A stretch of 64,000 nucleotides of DNA from Cyanoderma ruficeps (GCA_008694505.1 VZDJ01000052.1:2993245-3057244), one strand, 5' to 3'; counted from the stretch's first letter, positions 1-22,033 are shown. A program made the numbers and translations. Notes: generated by a model not told the origin, from the sequence alone.

Positions 1-147
1 AATCTTCTTGCTCTATATGTGGTGCTGAAAAACTTATTAATTGACTACTTACAACTATCTGACTTAAAATGGCAAATTGAAATAAATCAAGGCAGGGTGT
101 AGGTGCCTGGTGACTGAGACCCCTCGGGGTGTGCTGTATCCTTGCAG
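1..147 (+). other. PLCB1: PLCB1 intron, 3' end only
   Basis: This is the tail of an intron whose start lies left of the window. It is AT-rich and ends in a short pyrimidine-containing stretch with the acceptor CAG at 145-147. The reading frame of the next exon runs back into this stretch by chance. Homology to PLC-beta-1 starts only after the acceptor. Confidence 0.85.
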
Positions 148-328
148 GTCTGAGACGAGCAGCCCCGACCACAGCTCTTCCACCATTGAGCAGGAACTGG
201 CTGCACTGGACTCTGAGATGACCCAGAAGCTCGTGGAGCTGAAGGAGAAGCAGCAGCAGCAGCTGCTGAACCTCAGGCAGGAGCAATATTACAGTGAGAA
301 GTACCAGAAACGGGAGCACATCAAGCTG
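148..328 (+). CDS. PLCB1: PLCB1 coding exon (distal CTD start, Ser982 region)
   Basis: The exon is bounded by acceptor CAG (145-147) and donor GTAGGT (from 329). Base 148 completes a codon split across the upstream intron, and 60 full codons follow. The protein starts [20 protein letters not shown] and runs through EMTQKL and [15 protein letters not shown] to KREHIKL. It has the heptad-like, charged composition of the PLC-beta distal C-terminal helical domain, which folds as long antiparallel helices and contributes to membrane binding and G-alpha-q activation. The Ser-Pro serine at codon 161-163 aligns with human Ser982, reported as an ERK/MAPK site. Four consecutive CAG codons (251-262) encode a Gln run. 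The exon ends on a codon boundary (phase 0). Human residue numbers are from memory, and the equivalence is inferred from matching tail length. Confidence 0.96.
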
Positions 329-2425
329 GTAGGTTTGTGGTGTCGAGCTCAGGGTGAGCACTGATGGCACCAGGACAAATTCTCATCAACTGGGGCTTCC
401 TCCTACATGGAATCTCTGCCAGAGCTCCCCTTCCCTGTGCTCTGCTTCAGCTTCAAGGGGCTGTTGTGTCACTTTGTCACTAACACTTCCAATAGCTAGG
501 AAGGCTTTGGGTGGAAGGCACAAAGGCAACAGGAGTATTGCTACCTCTGGTTACGTATCTCTCTCTTACTGCAGCTTTTGGATGATGCTCCTGTTTTGGT
601 CTGCCACTTTTTCAAATCTGCAACACACCAGGAGGCAAGATTAGCCAGAAAATAAATCAAACCACCATGAAAATGGCTTCAAACATTCCCCAGGACAGAG
701 GGCTGTGCCAAAGAGTGTTCCTGTGGCAGATGAACGCTTGAAGGGGATGCAGGGCATTTTCTGTATATGGTGAAGAAATGTTTTACATTCATTAGTCCAA
801 GTCAGCTTTGTTTTTACAGCTGGAGTTTGGCTGACAACTAGAGCAGGATCATAGGCCCTCTGAGCTGAAACAGAGGAGCTTGGGCAGATGGAAGCTGATG
901 CTAATGGATAGTCATAGGCAGAAATGAACATTTTTTTAAAGGGTGTTATGGGAGTGCAAGCTGTTTCTCAACTCCAGACAACCCCCTCTTGCAATTTTTT
1001 CTATTACCTGATGTTTTACCTCACTCCTGTTGGGTGAAGTGATTTGTCTCCTCTGCCCTGCCAGCCAAAAAGAGCAGGCCAGAGGAGTGATTTGTGTGTG
1101 GATATTGCTCAGCAAGGCCCCTGCACAGAATGATTTCCACGGATCACAGCACGGAGCTGTGATGTTTGTCCACCCCTGTGTGAGTCACAGCTACTCCAGG
1201 GGTGGGTGTATGGACACAGTTACCTGCAGCACAGGGGGACAGTCCCCATCCCAGTCACAGCTGGTGGCTGCATCTCAGAGATTTGAATTTTTATAAAAAA
1301 GAACCATTTTAGACCCACATAGTTTGGCTTACGAGATGGGTACCTCGTTTCTCATTCCAAAATGAGAAATGGTATTTCTCAAAGCAAAGTTACATTTCTG
1401 GCATTATCCTGTTAGATGGTGGCACAGTAAATGCATTTTTTAGCACAGAACTTTTGGGCAGTTTTCCCTCTGAGCTGTGCAGGAGTTAATATTCCAATTA
1501 AAATTTGCCTTTCAGCTGAGAGATTCTTTCCGATGGCTTTCTTTTAGAGGGGAGCCTATTGTTGGTACCTTTCTACTTTGATCTAAGGAATGAAAAGTTG
1601 GATCAGACCAGCTCTGCCTTGTTATACATTCCTGGTTCATCACCCTCAGAGGGTGATTTTACAAAATCAGACTTAAGCTAGAAGGATGATCAAACCAAAT
1701 GGGTCCCATTTCCCACTTTATTCACTGTTCATTGAAGTGGAACAGGAGCCCTGCCCAGGACTCCTCTCCTGTCAGCTTCTCCACCACAGGCCTGGCTTTT
1801 GTTACTGGTTTGGGCACAAAGGAGGTTGAAACCATGGCAGATTTCAAACCAGTGGCTCAGAGCTTTTTCATTCTGTCACCAAAATGTAGGTTGTGCTTCT
1901 CTGTGCTTGGCTTTCATAACTATCATGCCTGATTTTCAATATCCCCCTGACCACCCGAAAATCCAAACCATTCCTTGTAATAATCCTCATTACAAGAGGA
2001 ATGTTTTCAGCCCTCACAGAAAAACCTGGATATTCAATGACACAGGAATTCAGTTGGCAATTAGCATTGTGTAAATTCAATTTGTGACCCCTTGTGATTT
2101 TTCACAGGCATTTTCATTCCTAGCAAAGGTAAAATACTTGACATATATTTTTGTTTTACATTTAATATTGTGAAACTGCATCACCTTGATGTACAGGGAA
2201 GTAGCAGTTTCTGTGTGAGTTGGATATGCACCATTCTGGCTGCACTCCACAAGTTAATAATGTGTTTACACTGATAATATTGTTTACTGGCTTTTGATCA
2301 TTGGTAATTAATCTGGGAATGGCGTAACGCTTTTGTGTCTGCTGCAGACTTTTGAGGAAATCTAGCTGCCTCTGTGATGTTTAGCTGAAAGTACATGTTT
2401 TTATTTCTTGGGGTTTCTTTCCTAG
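329..2425 (+). other. PLCB1: PLCB1 intron (2.1 kb)
   Basis: The intron has a GTAGGT donor and an acceptor with a T-rich tract before CCTAG (2421-2425). It is phase 0. I see no gene, confident transposon fragment or RNA gene inside it. The reading frames present on both strands have no recognisable domains. Confidence 0.9.
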
Positions 2426-2502
2426 CTAATTCAGAAGCTGACAGATGTAGCAGAGGAGTGCCAGAACAACCAGCTAAAGAAACTCAAAGAAACATGTGAA
2501 AA
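2426..2502 (+). CDS. PLCB1: PLCB1 coding exon (start of lysine-rich cluster)
   Basis: The exon has 77 bases between acceptor CCTAG and donor GTAAGT. It encodes LIQKLTDVAEECQNNQLKKL followed by KETCE and two bases of a Lys codon. This is a near-exact match to the mammalian PLC-beta-1 distal C-terminal helix. It opens the lysine-rich segment (about residues 1055-1072 in human numbering) reported to be needed for nuclear localisation and for membrane and Gq interaction. The exon starts in phase 0 and ends in phase 2, and the split codon is completed as Lys by the next exon only 91 bp downstream. Confidence 0.96.
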
Positions 2503-4799
<2,297 letters not shown>

Positions 4800-4857
4800 G
4801 GAGAAGACGGAGATGATCCGGTCCTACATCCAGGAGGTGGTGCAGTACATAAAGAGG
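4800..4857 (+). CDS. PLCB1: PLCB1 coding exon (EKTEMIRSYIQEVVQYIKR)
   Basis: This 58-base exon lies between acceptor CCCCCAG and donor GTACGT. Base 4800 completes a Glu codon and 19 codons follow, encoding EKTEMIRSYIQEVVQYIKR, which is identical to the mammalian PLC-beta-1 sequence as I recall it. It is part of the long distal C-terminal helix; the hydrophobic Met, Ile, Tyr and Val spacing fits helix packing. The exon starts in phase 2 and ends in phase 0. Confidence 0.96.
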
Positions 4858-12535
<7,678 letters not shown>

Positions 12536-12577
12536 GGAACAGTGCAGGGCTGAGAGGCACGGAACAGTGCAGGGCTG
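12536..12577. repeat. 17-bp direct repeat (period 25)
   Basis: GGAACAGTGCAGGGCTG occurs at 12536-12552 and at 12561-12577. The pair sits in a GC-rich stretch just left of a probable CR1 fragment and may be a two-copy remnant of a minisatellite. Confidence 0.85.
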
Positions 12578-12594
12578 GAATCCAAAAACCCCAA

Positions 12595-12680
12595 ACCTTA
12601 AACCACTTCATCCCACCCCTGCCATGGGCAGGGACACCTGCCCCTGGGCCACGTGCTGGAATCCAGCTTTGGATCCAACA
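12595..12680 (-). mobile_element. Probable degraded CR1 LINE 3' fragment
   Basis: The stretch containing CTGCCATGGGCAGGGACACC at about 12619-12638 and the following GGGCCACGTGCTGG resembles the reverse complement of the CR1 3' region. The confident copy at 13146 has the related CTGCCATGGACAGGGACACC. The rest is too diverged for firm boundaries. If real, it is an old, 5'-truncated minus-strand insertion about 0.5 kb from the better copy. Confidence 0.5.
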
Positions 12681-13145
12681 CCAGCCGTGGCAGCACGGGC
12701 AGTGTGTCCACCCTGCTCCCCACCACCCCTGCTGGCTTCTGAACTGTCCTGGAGGTGCTGGATGGCAGCAGAGATGAGCCCAACTGTGTGTGAGCACTAA
12801 AGGGGTGGTTATTTACCATGATGCAGATAAAAGATGTGTGTTCCCAGCTCATGGTGGCCCAGTGCTGTCAGGATCCATCAGTCTGAGGGAACAGACCCTG
12901 TTTCCATGAAGCTGAGGGGTTGTCCCAGAACAACCCCAACAGACTGACTTGGTAAAAGTAAAGGAATTGTTTCATTTGGAGGGTAACAGATTTTACAATA
13001 CTGCACTGCTCCTCTAATTCTGAATTTGAGTTACAAAGCAGGTCAATTAAAGGGAGAAAAGTGAAGTCGTGAATTGCTATTAAAATGATCAGCCATGTAA
13101 TAAACACCAAAAAGTCAAAAATACCTTTTTTTTTTTCCTTTGTAA
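12681..13145 (+). other. PLCB1: PLCB1 last intron, gap between two CR1-like fragments
   Basis: This is unique intronic sequence between a doubtful and a confident CR1 fragment. It ends in a T-rich stretch (about 13126-13137) just before the CR1 3' end on the minus strand. I see no gene. Confidence 0.7.
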
Positions 13146-13308
13146 CACAGAGTCATAGATGGTTTGGGTTGGAAGGTTCCTTAAAGACCATCTTGTTCCA
13201 ATCTTCTGCCATGGACAGGGACACCTTCCCCTAGACCAGGTTGCTCAGAGCTCCATCCACCTGGCCCTGAAATTTTCCAGGGATGGGCCAGCCACAACTT
13301 CTCTGGAC
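13146..13308 (-). mobile_element. CR1 LINE 3'-end fragment (minus strand)
   Basis: The sequence starts with CACAGAGTCATAGATGGTTT and continues through GGGTTGGAAGGTTCCTTAAA, a CCATGGACAGGGACACCTTC block and CAGGGATGGGCCAGCCACAA. This is the reverse complement of the 3' end of avian/sauropsid CR1, in the usual order of conserved blocks. The element is severely 5'-truncated, as CR1 copies typically are, and carries no coding capacity. It is an intron insertion antisense to PLCB1. The right boundary is where similarity fades after CTCTGG. Confidence 0.9.
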
Positions 13309-16300
13309 AAATACAATTTCCATAAGCAGACCTAACTTCTAGTTTTAACATGGATAAATAGCTGATCCCTCTGAAAACAAGTGAGCTTCCTGTGCAGAGA
13401 AGAGTGCAGTGTGCTTCTCCCTAGACTGAAGGTAAAACTGGGGAAAGGGTGTGAAAAAGCAATATATAGCTTCTTTCTGCAGGGTCAGGTTCAGGATGAT
13501 GACATGTTTTCTCTGCAGAAGATGCTCCTCTAGGCACTGTAGGTGGTTAAGGGGGACAAGAAAATGCCACCCTGGAGTGAGCAGTGGAACACTGAAGGGT
13601 CCCTTACCTGTTCTGTGTGGCCTCTCAAACACTTCCCCCTGCACTGTCCCATTCCCTGCCCAGCCACAGAGCTCCTTTGCTGGGGTTAGGGCTGAATGGC
13701 AGCTGTCACTCAGTCCCTGCACCCCTGTGACCCCCTCCTGCACTCCCTGTGCTTCCACATTTATTGCTTTCCACAGCAAAAGATTCCCAGAGGGGGGACA
13801 GGTGGGCAGCCAGGTGGAAGTGCCTGTGAGAGGAGAGAGCACAGAATTAACTGCTGTGTTAGCATTGTGGTCTCTGAGGAGAAAACAACCAGAAGTGATG
13901 CTAAAAAATTTAAGAAGCCAGGCACTGCAAACGTTTTGTGTCAGGATGTTTAGCCTAGACTGTGCAATATTTAAATTTGCCCAGAGAGGTCTGTGCTGTG
14001 GAAATATTTGTGATTCTGCAAAGGCAAGTGCTTTGCATGCTAAATCTCAGGGAGCAACAGGGCACCACAACCTGTTGACTCCCCTTCCCCTCTTCATGAG
14101 CTGGGCTGGCACTCCAGGAAAATCCATGAGAAAACACAGGCTGAATTATGCATGGGGCGTGCATAGATAGAGTGTTTCTAATGCATGGCAGCGCACAGAG
14201 ACATTTCACAGTGCACACACACACAGCACCATCTACACACTCATCGCTCTCAGACCGAGCCAGCAACGCCACAGAGGCACAACCAAATACTCCTGTACCA
14301 CTGTGCTCATCACTGCAGCAACAGCAGCAACATATTGCTTAATTATCACACCCTCGGTGCAACGTGACAAATGACACCAGACTCAGTTTGACACAGCTAA
14401 TGGAAAAGTGTTGAAAGAAATATTAATGTTTAGTATGTGAGCTCATTAGAGAGGTGCTTTAAAATGCATGGAATGGAGGGAAAACGTGTTCTTTAATGAA
14501 CAGAGAAATAAAATCAGTGGTCCTGCAAAGCTAGTAGTGTATGAACAGCTTTGTGGATGCAAGCCATTTGTCAGGAGAATGGCAATGTTTTTGTGCAGAA
14601 TCACCCTGCAAAGCAGAGGCACTGCTGGAAACAATGCTGGGTGTCTGCACAGGAGGGACTGGTGCAAGTTGCTTTAACTGTACAGTCATGACAAGGTGGG
14701 TGATGGGTTCATCTGACACTGAGGCCCTTCAGGATGCTAAATACACTGTTGGAAAGGGTAACAGGAATAACAAAACTAGTGTTAGAGTTTCAAAACTATA
14801 CTGGATTTAAAAAGTGTGTTAAAAAACATGTATAGCCTATTTTGGGGAAGGATTTTTCTTTCTAGAAACAACAAAAATAAGAAGAAAATGCTGTTGTTTT
14901 GAGATGCAATCTCTTCCCCAGGAGGTTAAGAGTACTGAGCTTGGTAGGGGAAGAAAGCCCTGCACATCCACAAGAGAGAGAAAGTGGCAGGGAAACATTT
15001 CAGCCCCATTTCCACATTGTTTGCCCTGCTGCGTGGGTGAGCTTTCAAGGGTCTGGCAGCCCTCTGGAGTCAGTAGCAGAACAGCTGGGAAAGATGTTCC
15101 CTGGAAAGATAACTTTTCATTAAATTTCCCTTGTGATTCACTTGCAACAAACCAGCGTTTCCTATCAGAGGAGTTCCACAGGGTCGCTGCAGCTGCATGA
15201 TCCAGGAGCTGTGGGGGATGACAGTCCATAGGCTGGACTGGAGTGAGTCAGTGAATTCCCATCATTCAGCCCTTGTTTGGAAGGAGGCTTTTGCCAAGAG
15301 AATGTGGAGTGTGGCTGAGCATCTAAACTGCAGCTCTGTACCTGAAAATGATCTCTTTTGTGGAGACCCAGAGGTCTGTAAGCTCCGTGTGGAATAAATG
15401 GATGTGCCTGGGGAGGGGAGGACTAATCCAGACATGGTTCGATGCAGAGTCGAGCTCTTGGATGGTCGAGGCCAAATTTGAACTTTCTAACATCTTTTAA
15501 CATTGTAACCAAATCTTGTAACATTGAGTTTGCCAAGTCATGAGGGTGGTGAAAGTTCACTATTTTTGTTCTTTTTGCCTTACTCCCTAAAAGAAATGAA
15601 AGAAAAAGCGGTTTTGATGTTCATGTGATAGAAAAATCCTTCTTTTTAAACTTACTGAGTATGGGACAGAAAATCTCAGCCTTGGTTCATTCAATGAGCT
15701 TTGCAGCTCTCCGGATTAACCCCTGGTTTATAGCAATAAAGCCATTCACTAAAGAAGGTTATCAGGTTTAATATTACCCTGCTGATGATGCAGGGAGGTC
15801 TCTCAGCCTTTTTTATTTCTCATTTTCTCTGTATCCCCACTTTCCCCCATTTTACCTGCTCTCCTACTTGTCCCTCTCTACCTTGCATTGAGCTTCTTTT
15901 TGCAGTATGTGGTTTCTTTCTCACCGTCTTTCTATAGACCTTATTTACTCACACCTCTTATACTCCGTCCTCTTTGCCATCACTTGCTGCTATTAAATTT
16001 CAAGGAGTCTCTGCAAGTACCTGTGGGAATGGTGTCTCTTTCAGATGAAACGTGCTGTTTGAAGGAGCAGCCTGAAGGGGAGAGGTGTTAAAGAGCTGCC
16101 ATGACGTGGTCTGCATATTTTTGTGAGCTTGACTGGGACCTGAAACCTTCCATCAGATAAAAGAGATGGTACAGCAGGTTACAAAGTTGTATGGAAAATA
16201 TTGCAGGTGTGGAACAGCTCCAGTTCCAGAGACAGGGAGCTGCCTAATGCAGAGCAGCCCATTGCAGAGTGCCTGGGTCACTTTCCCACAGGAGGCACCT

Positions 16301-17183
16301 CAGTCTCTTAGGCAGAGCCCAAGGTGAGCATCCTGGGCACAGAAACTTTTGGGAAAGGCTCCCCACTGCTGTGCTTTGGTTTTGAGAGGGCCAAACACAC
16401 CCAGAGTTTAGAGAGTAGAGATTGAATTTTGTTTCGAATACAAAACTTTTTAGCTTGTATTTTCAGCACATCTAAATCTAAACATATTTATGCCAAAACT
16501 CTTCACTGTATGTTTCCCTTTCAGACCTGATCAGACATTCACACGGTCCTATTCATTGTCAAAGACAATCTCCAGTAATATTCTACCTTTCCTTTGAGTT
16601 CTTTCACATTTCTTAAAGCAGGGTGACTGCTGACAAGCAATTACATGCCAGTTTTAGTGTAACAAACATCCTTGATTTGTCCATCAAGGAAGCCCAGACC
16701 TCGCTTGGCAACAGAAACAGCCCTCAACTAGGATGAGATAAAACAAGGAAAGCTGATTTCTGTGGTGCCATACCATCACCCACTTGCTTTTTCTCTTGCA
16801 AAATGTGCTTTGCAAATTTGTATTATTGAACAGACAAAATATGTGTAGGAATGTGCAGATACCCTAAAGCACATCACACCAGCAGTGTTTTACAGTGCAT
16901 CTGACAGCCAGTTACACTGAGAATTACATCTTCAAAGGTGCTGAACGGGCTCACAGCTTTGTGATCCAAGACACTGGTCCCCACAGAGCAGATAAAATTG
17001 TCTTCTGACATCTGAAGACTCATAAATGGAGCATTACTTAGGAGCCAGGCTGTTCCCTGTAACCTCACTAACCTGGCCAGCGTGAATTTTAATCACAGTA
17101 TAAGGAAACAGAGTAGGTATAATCCATTTGTTTATATTGATGAGTAAATGTGGTTTTCTGTATGTAATAGTAAATATTGGGCT

Positions 17184-17203
17184 ATGTGTGCATATGCACA
17201 CAT
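17184..17203. repeat. 20-bp perfect palindrome
   Basis: ATGTGTGCATATGCACACAT reads identically on both strands. It could form a cruciform or hairpin stem, or it may have arisen by chance from alternating purine-pyrimidine sequence. It contains an E-box-like CATATG at its centre. Confidence 0.9.
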
Positions 17204-20200
17204 GCTCACTAGCTTATATTAAGAACATGCATATGCTATAATTGTAGGTTTGGTTTGATATGTACATTTTGGATGCATCTGTTAAACTGCAGTTATTCAC
17301 AGCCTTGCAGGATGGAAAATTCACTGTCATAAAATTCTGTCAGTGATTTTCAAACTGGCATGATCACCATGTTAATTACTGTGTGATTCAAACCTTTTTA
17401 CTTTATTTTCCCCCCGTCCTGTAAAATTGCCTGCTTAATATCCTGGTTCCCTTCTGGATAGATAATAAATGGGGGAAAAATTTGCCTGCCCATTGGGAGC
17501 CTTCCTGGGCTGTGAACACACAGAATGGCACAAGGAAAGGGACCTCAGGCATTGATGGAAATCAAAGGTTTGGTCAAGAGAAGGCAGAGCACTGAACACG
17601 CTTTTCACAGATCAGGGAGGGGCTGTGCTGGAGCATATCTGGGGTAGCAGCTGATCAGTGATTCATGGACTCATCTCCTTCCTTTCACCCTGTAGAAAAC
17701 ACAGAGTTATCTGTGTACCAACCTTCCAGCTCCAGTAGCAGGAATTACCATCATCCCTGCTCATCTCTTATGAAACTGCCCTAATGCTCCCTGAATTGTA
17801 TTAGGGATTTGTAAGGTTAAGCACAAGGGAGATTTTGAGGTGTTCAGATAATAAAGGGTATTTAAATGCAAATTAGACAGTAAATATAAGAGGAAGTCAT
17901 AGAGGGTTTCACTGAGAATTATCTGCTAGATAAATTCTCTTCTCAGCAAAGTGCAGTGGCTCTTCCCTCTAGGAGAGGCTCTTTGCAGTGCTTAACAGGT
18001 ACCTGCTTCTCAGAAAGAGCCCAAACAGATTTATCTCCTCAGCCCAAAGATTAACACATCGTCAGCAGTGACAGATTGCAAAGCAGGGAAGTGGATTGGC
18101 AGGGGAGAAGACAAGTGAAGCATCAAAATGTCATCCCGCATTCATTATGTCTTTGGCTTCCCAATTAATGCACAGAATCTCTCCTCTTAATGGAATCATT
18201 ACCTCTAGAGCTGCATAAACCATTCTGCCTAACACTGTTTATTTTTCCCTCCTTTTAATTGTGAAAGCCTCGTTTGATGGCTTGAAAACAAATGTTCCCT
18301 TTCTTGCCATCGCTTTCCTCTCGCTCTCCTCTTCCATTTTTCTAATTGGAAATGACGTTTTTAATTTGCTTTCATGTTTATTATTCCAGCATTCCTCCTT
18401 TCTCGGATTATCTAGATGCCTTTGCCTCCCCACCTGCCCCACCTGGTGTGGGGGAGAGGGAGAGTTCCATCACTGGGAGCTTCTTGTAGCAGAGTTGAGA
18501 TTACCAGTGATAGTTCCACACTCCCATACTCTTTGTTGTGTTGATACAGTAATGAAATGCATTTTCTGTTCCTGCACTGAGTTTTCTGCTATATTCTGGT
18601 ATATCCTGGTAGGCAGTTCCTGCTTCTGCAGACAAGATGAACTGGCTTCTTATTGCCTTAACTGAGTAATTACTCTGTATCCACCATCCCCTGCTCAGCT
18701 GTAGAGTTGTGTAAATGCATTTATGGACTGATCAACAACCTCCAGTGATTCGAGCTCCTGGGTTTTCCTTTGATTTTCATCTTTTGCTGAAGGGCATCAT
18801 CCCAACATTCTTATCTTCTTTACACGTGGAGTACAAAAGCTTTGTAATGATCACCTTGACTGTAATGCTGCTGTGTCAGTGCTCCCCCAGTCACCCTTCC
18901 CTCACCCATTTCAATCAGATTCACTCGCTGCTTGTTGTATCATAGAAAAAATGTAACTTTCCAGCTCAGAAAAAACATTGCATTTAGAGCTGATAACATA
19001 TTGTGAGAAAATACGTTTTGTATTGGTTTGTTGGGTTCATTGTCTGCCTCGCCTGCAGATGATGTTACTCACTATGCAGAGGGCACTTAGGAATGGCCTT
19101 TCTTGCTGATTGTTTTCCACCAAAAGCTGTGTTCTCCAGTAACTTTTCTGGTGGTTTTTCAGGTCAACGCTTCTGCTTTTCCCTCCAAGAGCTGGGCAGT
19201 TATTGTCTGGTGCACAGGCCTGTGACAAGATGCAATATTAATAACACAGCAGGGAAAATCAGAAGTGTATTATTCATGTCATGGGAAGAGTCACAGCTTG
19301 GCCTACACTTTATATGAAAAGCTGCCTTCAGAGCAGTAACTGATCCCACTCCATCTTTTGCCTTACTAGATTTACATTTTCCTGAGCAAGTACCTGGATA
19401 AGATGATCTCTACTATCCCATACTCTGTGCCACACACTCCTGTTGTAGTATGTGAACCACAAATTACCCTCATGTAACAGGAGTTTTCCAGTCTCCTTCT
19501 CAGCAGACACAGGATTCCACAGTATTCTCTCTCAGTCCTATTTGCAGCTCTTGGCTGGTCTTCCTGCCACTCACGCTCAAGTGCTTCATCCACAAACCAG
19601 GATTTTCCTGAATGCCCGTGCAGCTCTGACTGGTTTGTTACCTGGAAGGTGGTTTTTGAGACACCAGCCCTCAGGGAAGCCTTCCCCCAGCATCCCATCA
19701 GCTTCCCATCCCAGCTCAGGAGGAAAGGGAGTCACATCCAGCAGCAGTTACACATTATGTATTTCCTACTCATTTCACAGAATGGCTTTTAGAAATGTTT
19801 TAAACACTTGGCAGCTTCTGTTTCACTTACAGGGGTCTTTAATGTGCAAGTAGATACAGAATTTCGGGGGTTTGACTCCTGAGCCTGTTAATTGGTAAAG
19901 ACACAAAATTTCCAACCCATCTTTAAAGTGCCTCTTTTAGCTGCCTCTTAACCAACTTTTAACCCACAACTGAATCATGTCTCTCCTCTTTCTTTGTTAT
20001 CCTGTGTCTTGCACTTCTGCCTTTGACTCAGAATAAGATGTTGGAATTCACACCAAAATGTTGTCCTTGGCCTCCCTGTGACTCCTTAATTCCACTGAAA
20101 TTGCTTACTTGTTGTTTGGTTTCGGTTTGTGTTATCCACCCATAAAAACTTAGGATTCAATTCCCTGGGAATGACATGGGGGATTATTTCTGTGGAGTTA

Positions 20201-22013
20201 TGTTCAGTTGTGGCATTGATCCCCAGCAGTTCATAGCACGTTGCAATATTAATACTTGGGATCAGCTTGTGGCCTGAATAGAAAGCAGCCCTTTTTGGGT
20301 TGACAGAATAATGTGGTGGTTTCCCTCTCTCCTTTACCTGCTCTGCAGACATTTCTTTTCCAATGCATTTTTCTGAAGGGTTTTCTGTCCCTGGCCTCCT
20401 CAGGACACTCAGCCAGAGGCAGCAGACGGCCCCAGTGCCTCAGCAAAGCTGCTGTGCCTCGTTCACAGAGCTCAGAGCAGCCTGAGCTTTCCCTGGATCT
20501 CAGCCCATCAGGTGAAGCAGTTTCTCTTCTCAGCTGCCAGGAGTCAGGCTTTCCCAGTTTCCACTTTTTTCTTTGTCCTTCCCCAGTTTGTGCTTTTTCA
20601 CTGCCAAGCTCTCTTGGCAGCTCGAGGTGAAGTGCTGTTGAAACACTCCCTGTTGTTACAGGCCCCATGGAGTGGTTTGGTTTTTCCTCTGTCTCAAAAG
20701 TTTCAATCATTTTCAGGGTGTTCTTGACCCCTGCAGCTGATGCTTCCTACCATGCAGGGACATCAGGACATCAAGAAATCCACAGGGATTTCTCAAGTAA
20801 CAGTGACAAGGAGGTGCCCACAGGATGAGCAATGTGAATGATGAAAAGCTGCAGGAAAAAGGAGCCTAGATAAACTGCTCATAAATGGCAACAAGTTCTC
20901 CTGGTTTTTCTATATTTACATAGAATATTTGATGGGGGGTGTTAGTTTTTTATTATTATTTGTATTTGGAGATGGAAGTTTTTGTTATGATAAATTGCAG
21001 ATTAAGTGAAATAACTTTCAAGCTGGTGTCTTTTTAATATACTGAACTTTTGTATTTGTTGCTTTTGGCTACTGTGCTTTAAAAACATCCAACACATCAA
21101 ATCAGTCTTTTAGAATAATTGGGTATTTGGGTTTATTTAGGCTGAAAATTTTGGTTTTAACACCATAAACTAAAGAATACGATGCATAGTTCACCATGTA
21201 GATCATTATGTGGTCAGAAGTGCTTCATTTTCCTGATGGATCCATCATAGCATAGAGAGCTGTAGAGCTCCTAAACAGAGAAAGGTAAAATTCTAAACTC
21301 AATCACCATCTCTGAAGTAGCTCAGTGAGTTATGCCCTTTTGCAAATGTTACCTGTAATGACATCCAGATTTTCCATCTGGTGTTATCTCATATAGCTTT
21401 CTGGATGTTGCATATCTGCCCTTTTTATAATTTGAAATTCATCTGGTGTCATTAACAGCAGAAAACCGTGGGCTGTAATCATCCCATTCTGCACTTCTGA
21501 AAGGCTTTGTTTCATTTTAGTTAGTGGCTCAAATCATGCCATCCTCTTTTTCTCTTTTTTTATTTTTAATGGTGGCATTCTTGGGGCACTGATAGACATC
21601 ATCAGAGTCTTTGAAGAAAATTGCTGTTACTTAACCTGTTTTTGTGTGCCAGGGATTCCTTCAGCTTCCTTTCTTGAAAAAAAGACTGCTGCAACATCAG
21701 AGACAGGCTGAGTTTGGGTATAAAGATAATATTTCACTGCCTTGTGGGGTTTTTGGGTCTCAATCTCACACTTACATGGCAGTGTAGAGTGTTCTGCAGC
21801 TCATTTGTTAAACTTTAAAGCTGCTGCTAACTGGCAGTGCAAGAGTATTTTCATCCTGGGAATATTTCACCCTTTTCACCTTTTCCTGTGTTTGTGTGGA
21901 TTTGTGCAAATGCGATGAGTGCCAGCTGAACAACTGGTCAAGTGGGATGCTCTAATTGCATTTCCTCAGACTTTGCATTTCCAACACTTTTATCTTTCCA
22001 CATTGCTGCACTG

Positions 22014-22033
22014 TTTAATTCACTTGAATTAAA
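22014..22033. repeat. Inverted repeat, 9-bp arms, 2-bp spacer
   Basis: TTTAATTCA at 22014-22022 faces TGAATTAAA at 22025-22033 with CT between. Each arm carries a TAATT-type homeodomain core, so the site could bind a homeodomain dimer. That role is inference only. Confidence 0.85.

Noticed and set aside
110..147. Open frame extending upstream of the first exon, with a GTG start at 110
   Set aside because: PLC-beta-1 homology begins only after the acceptor CAG at 145-147, and the upstream codons are intronic read-through.
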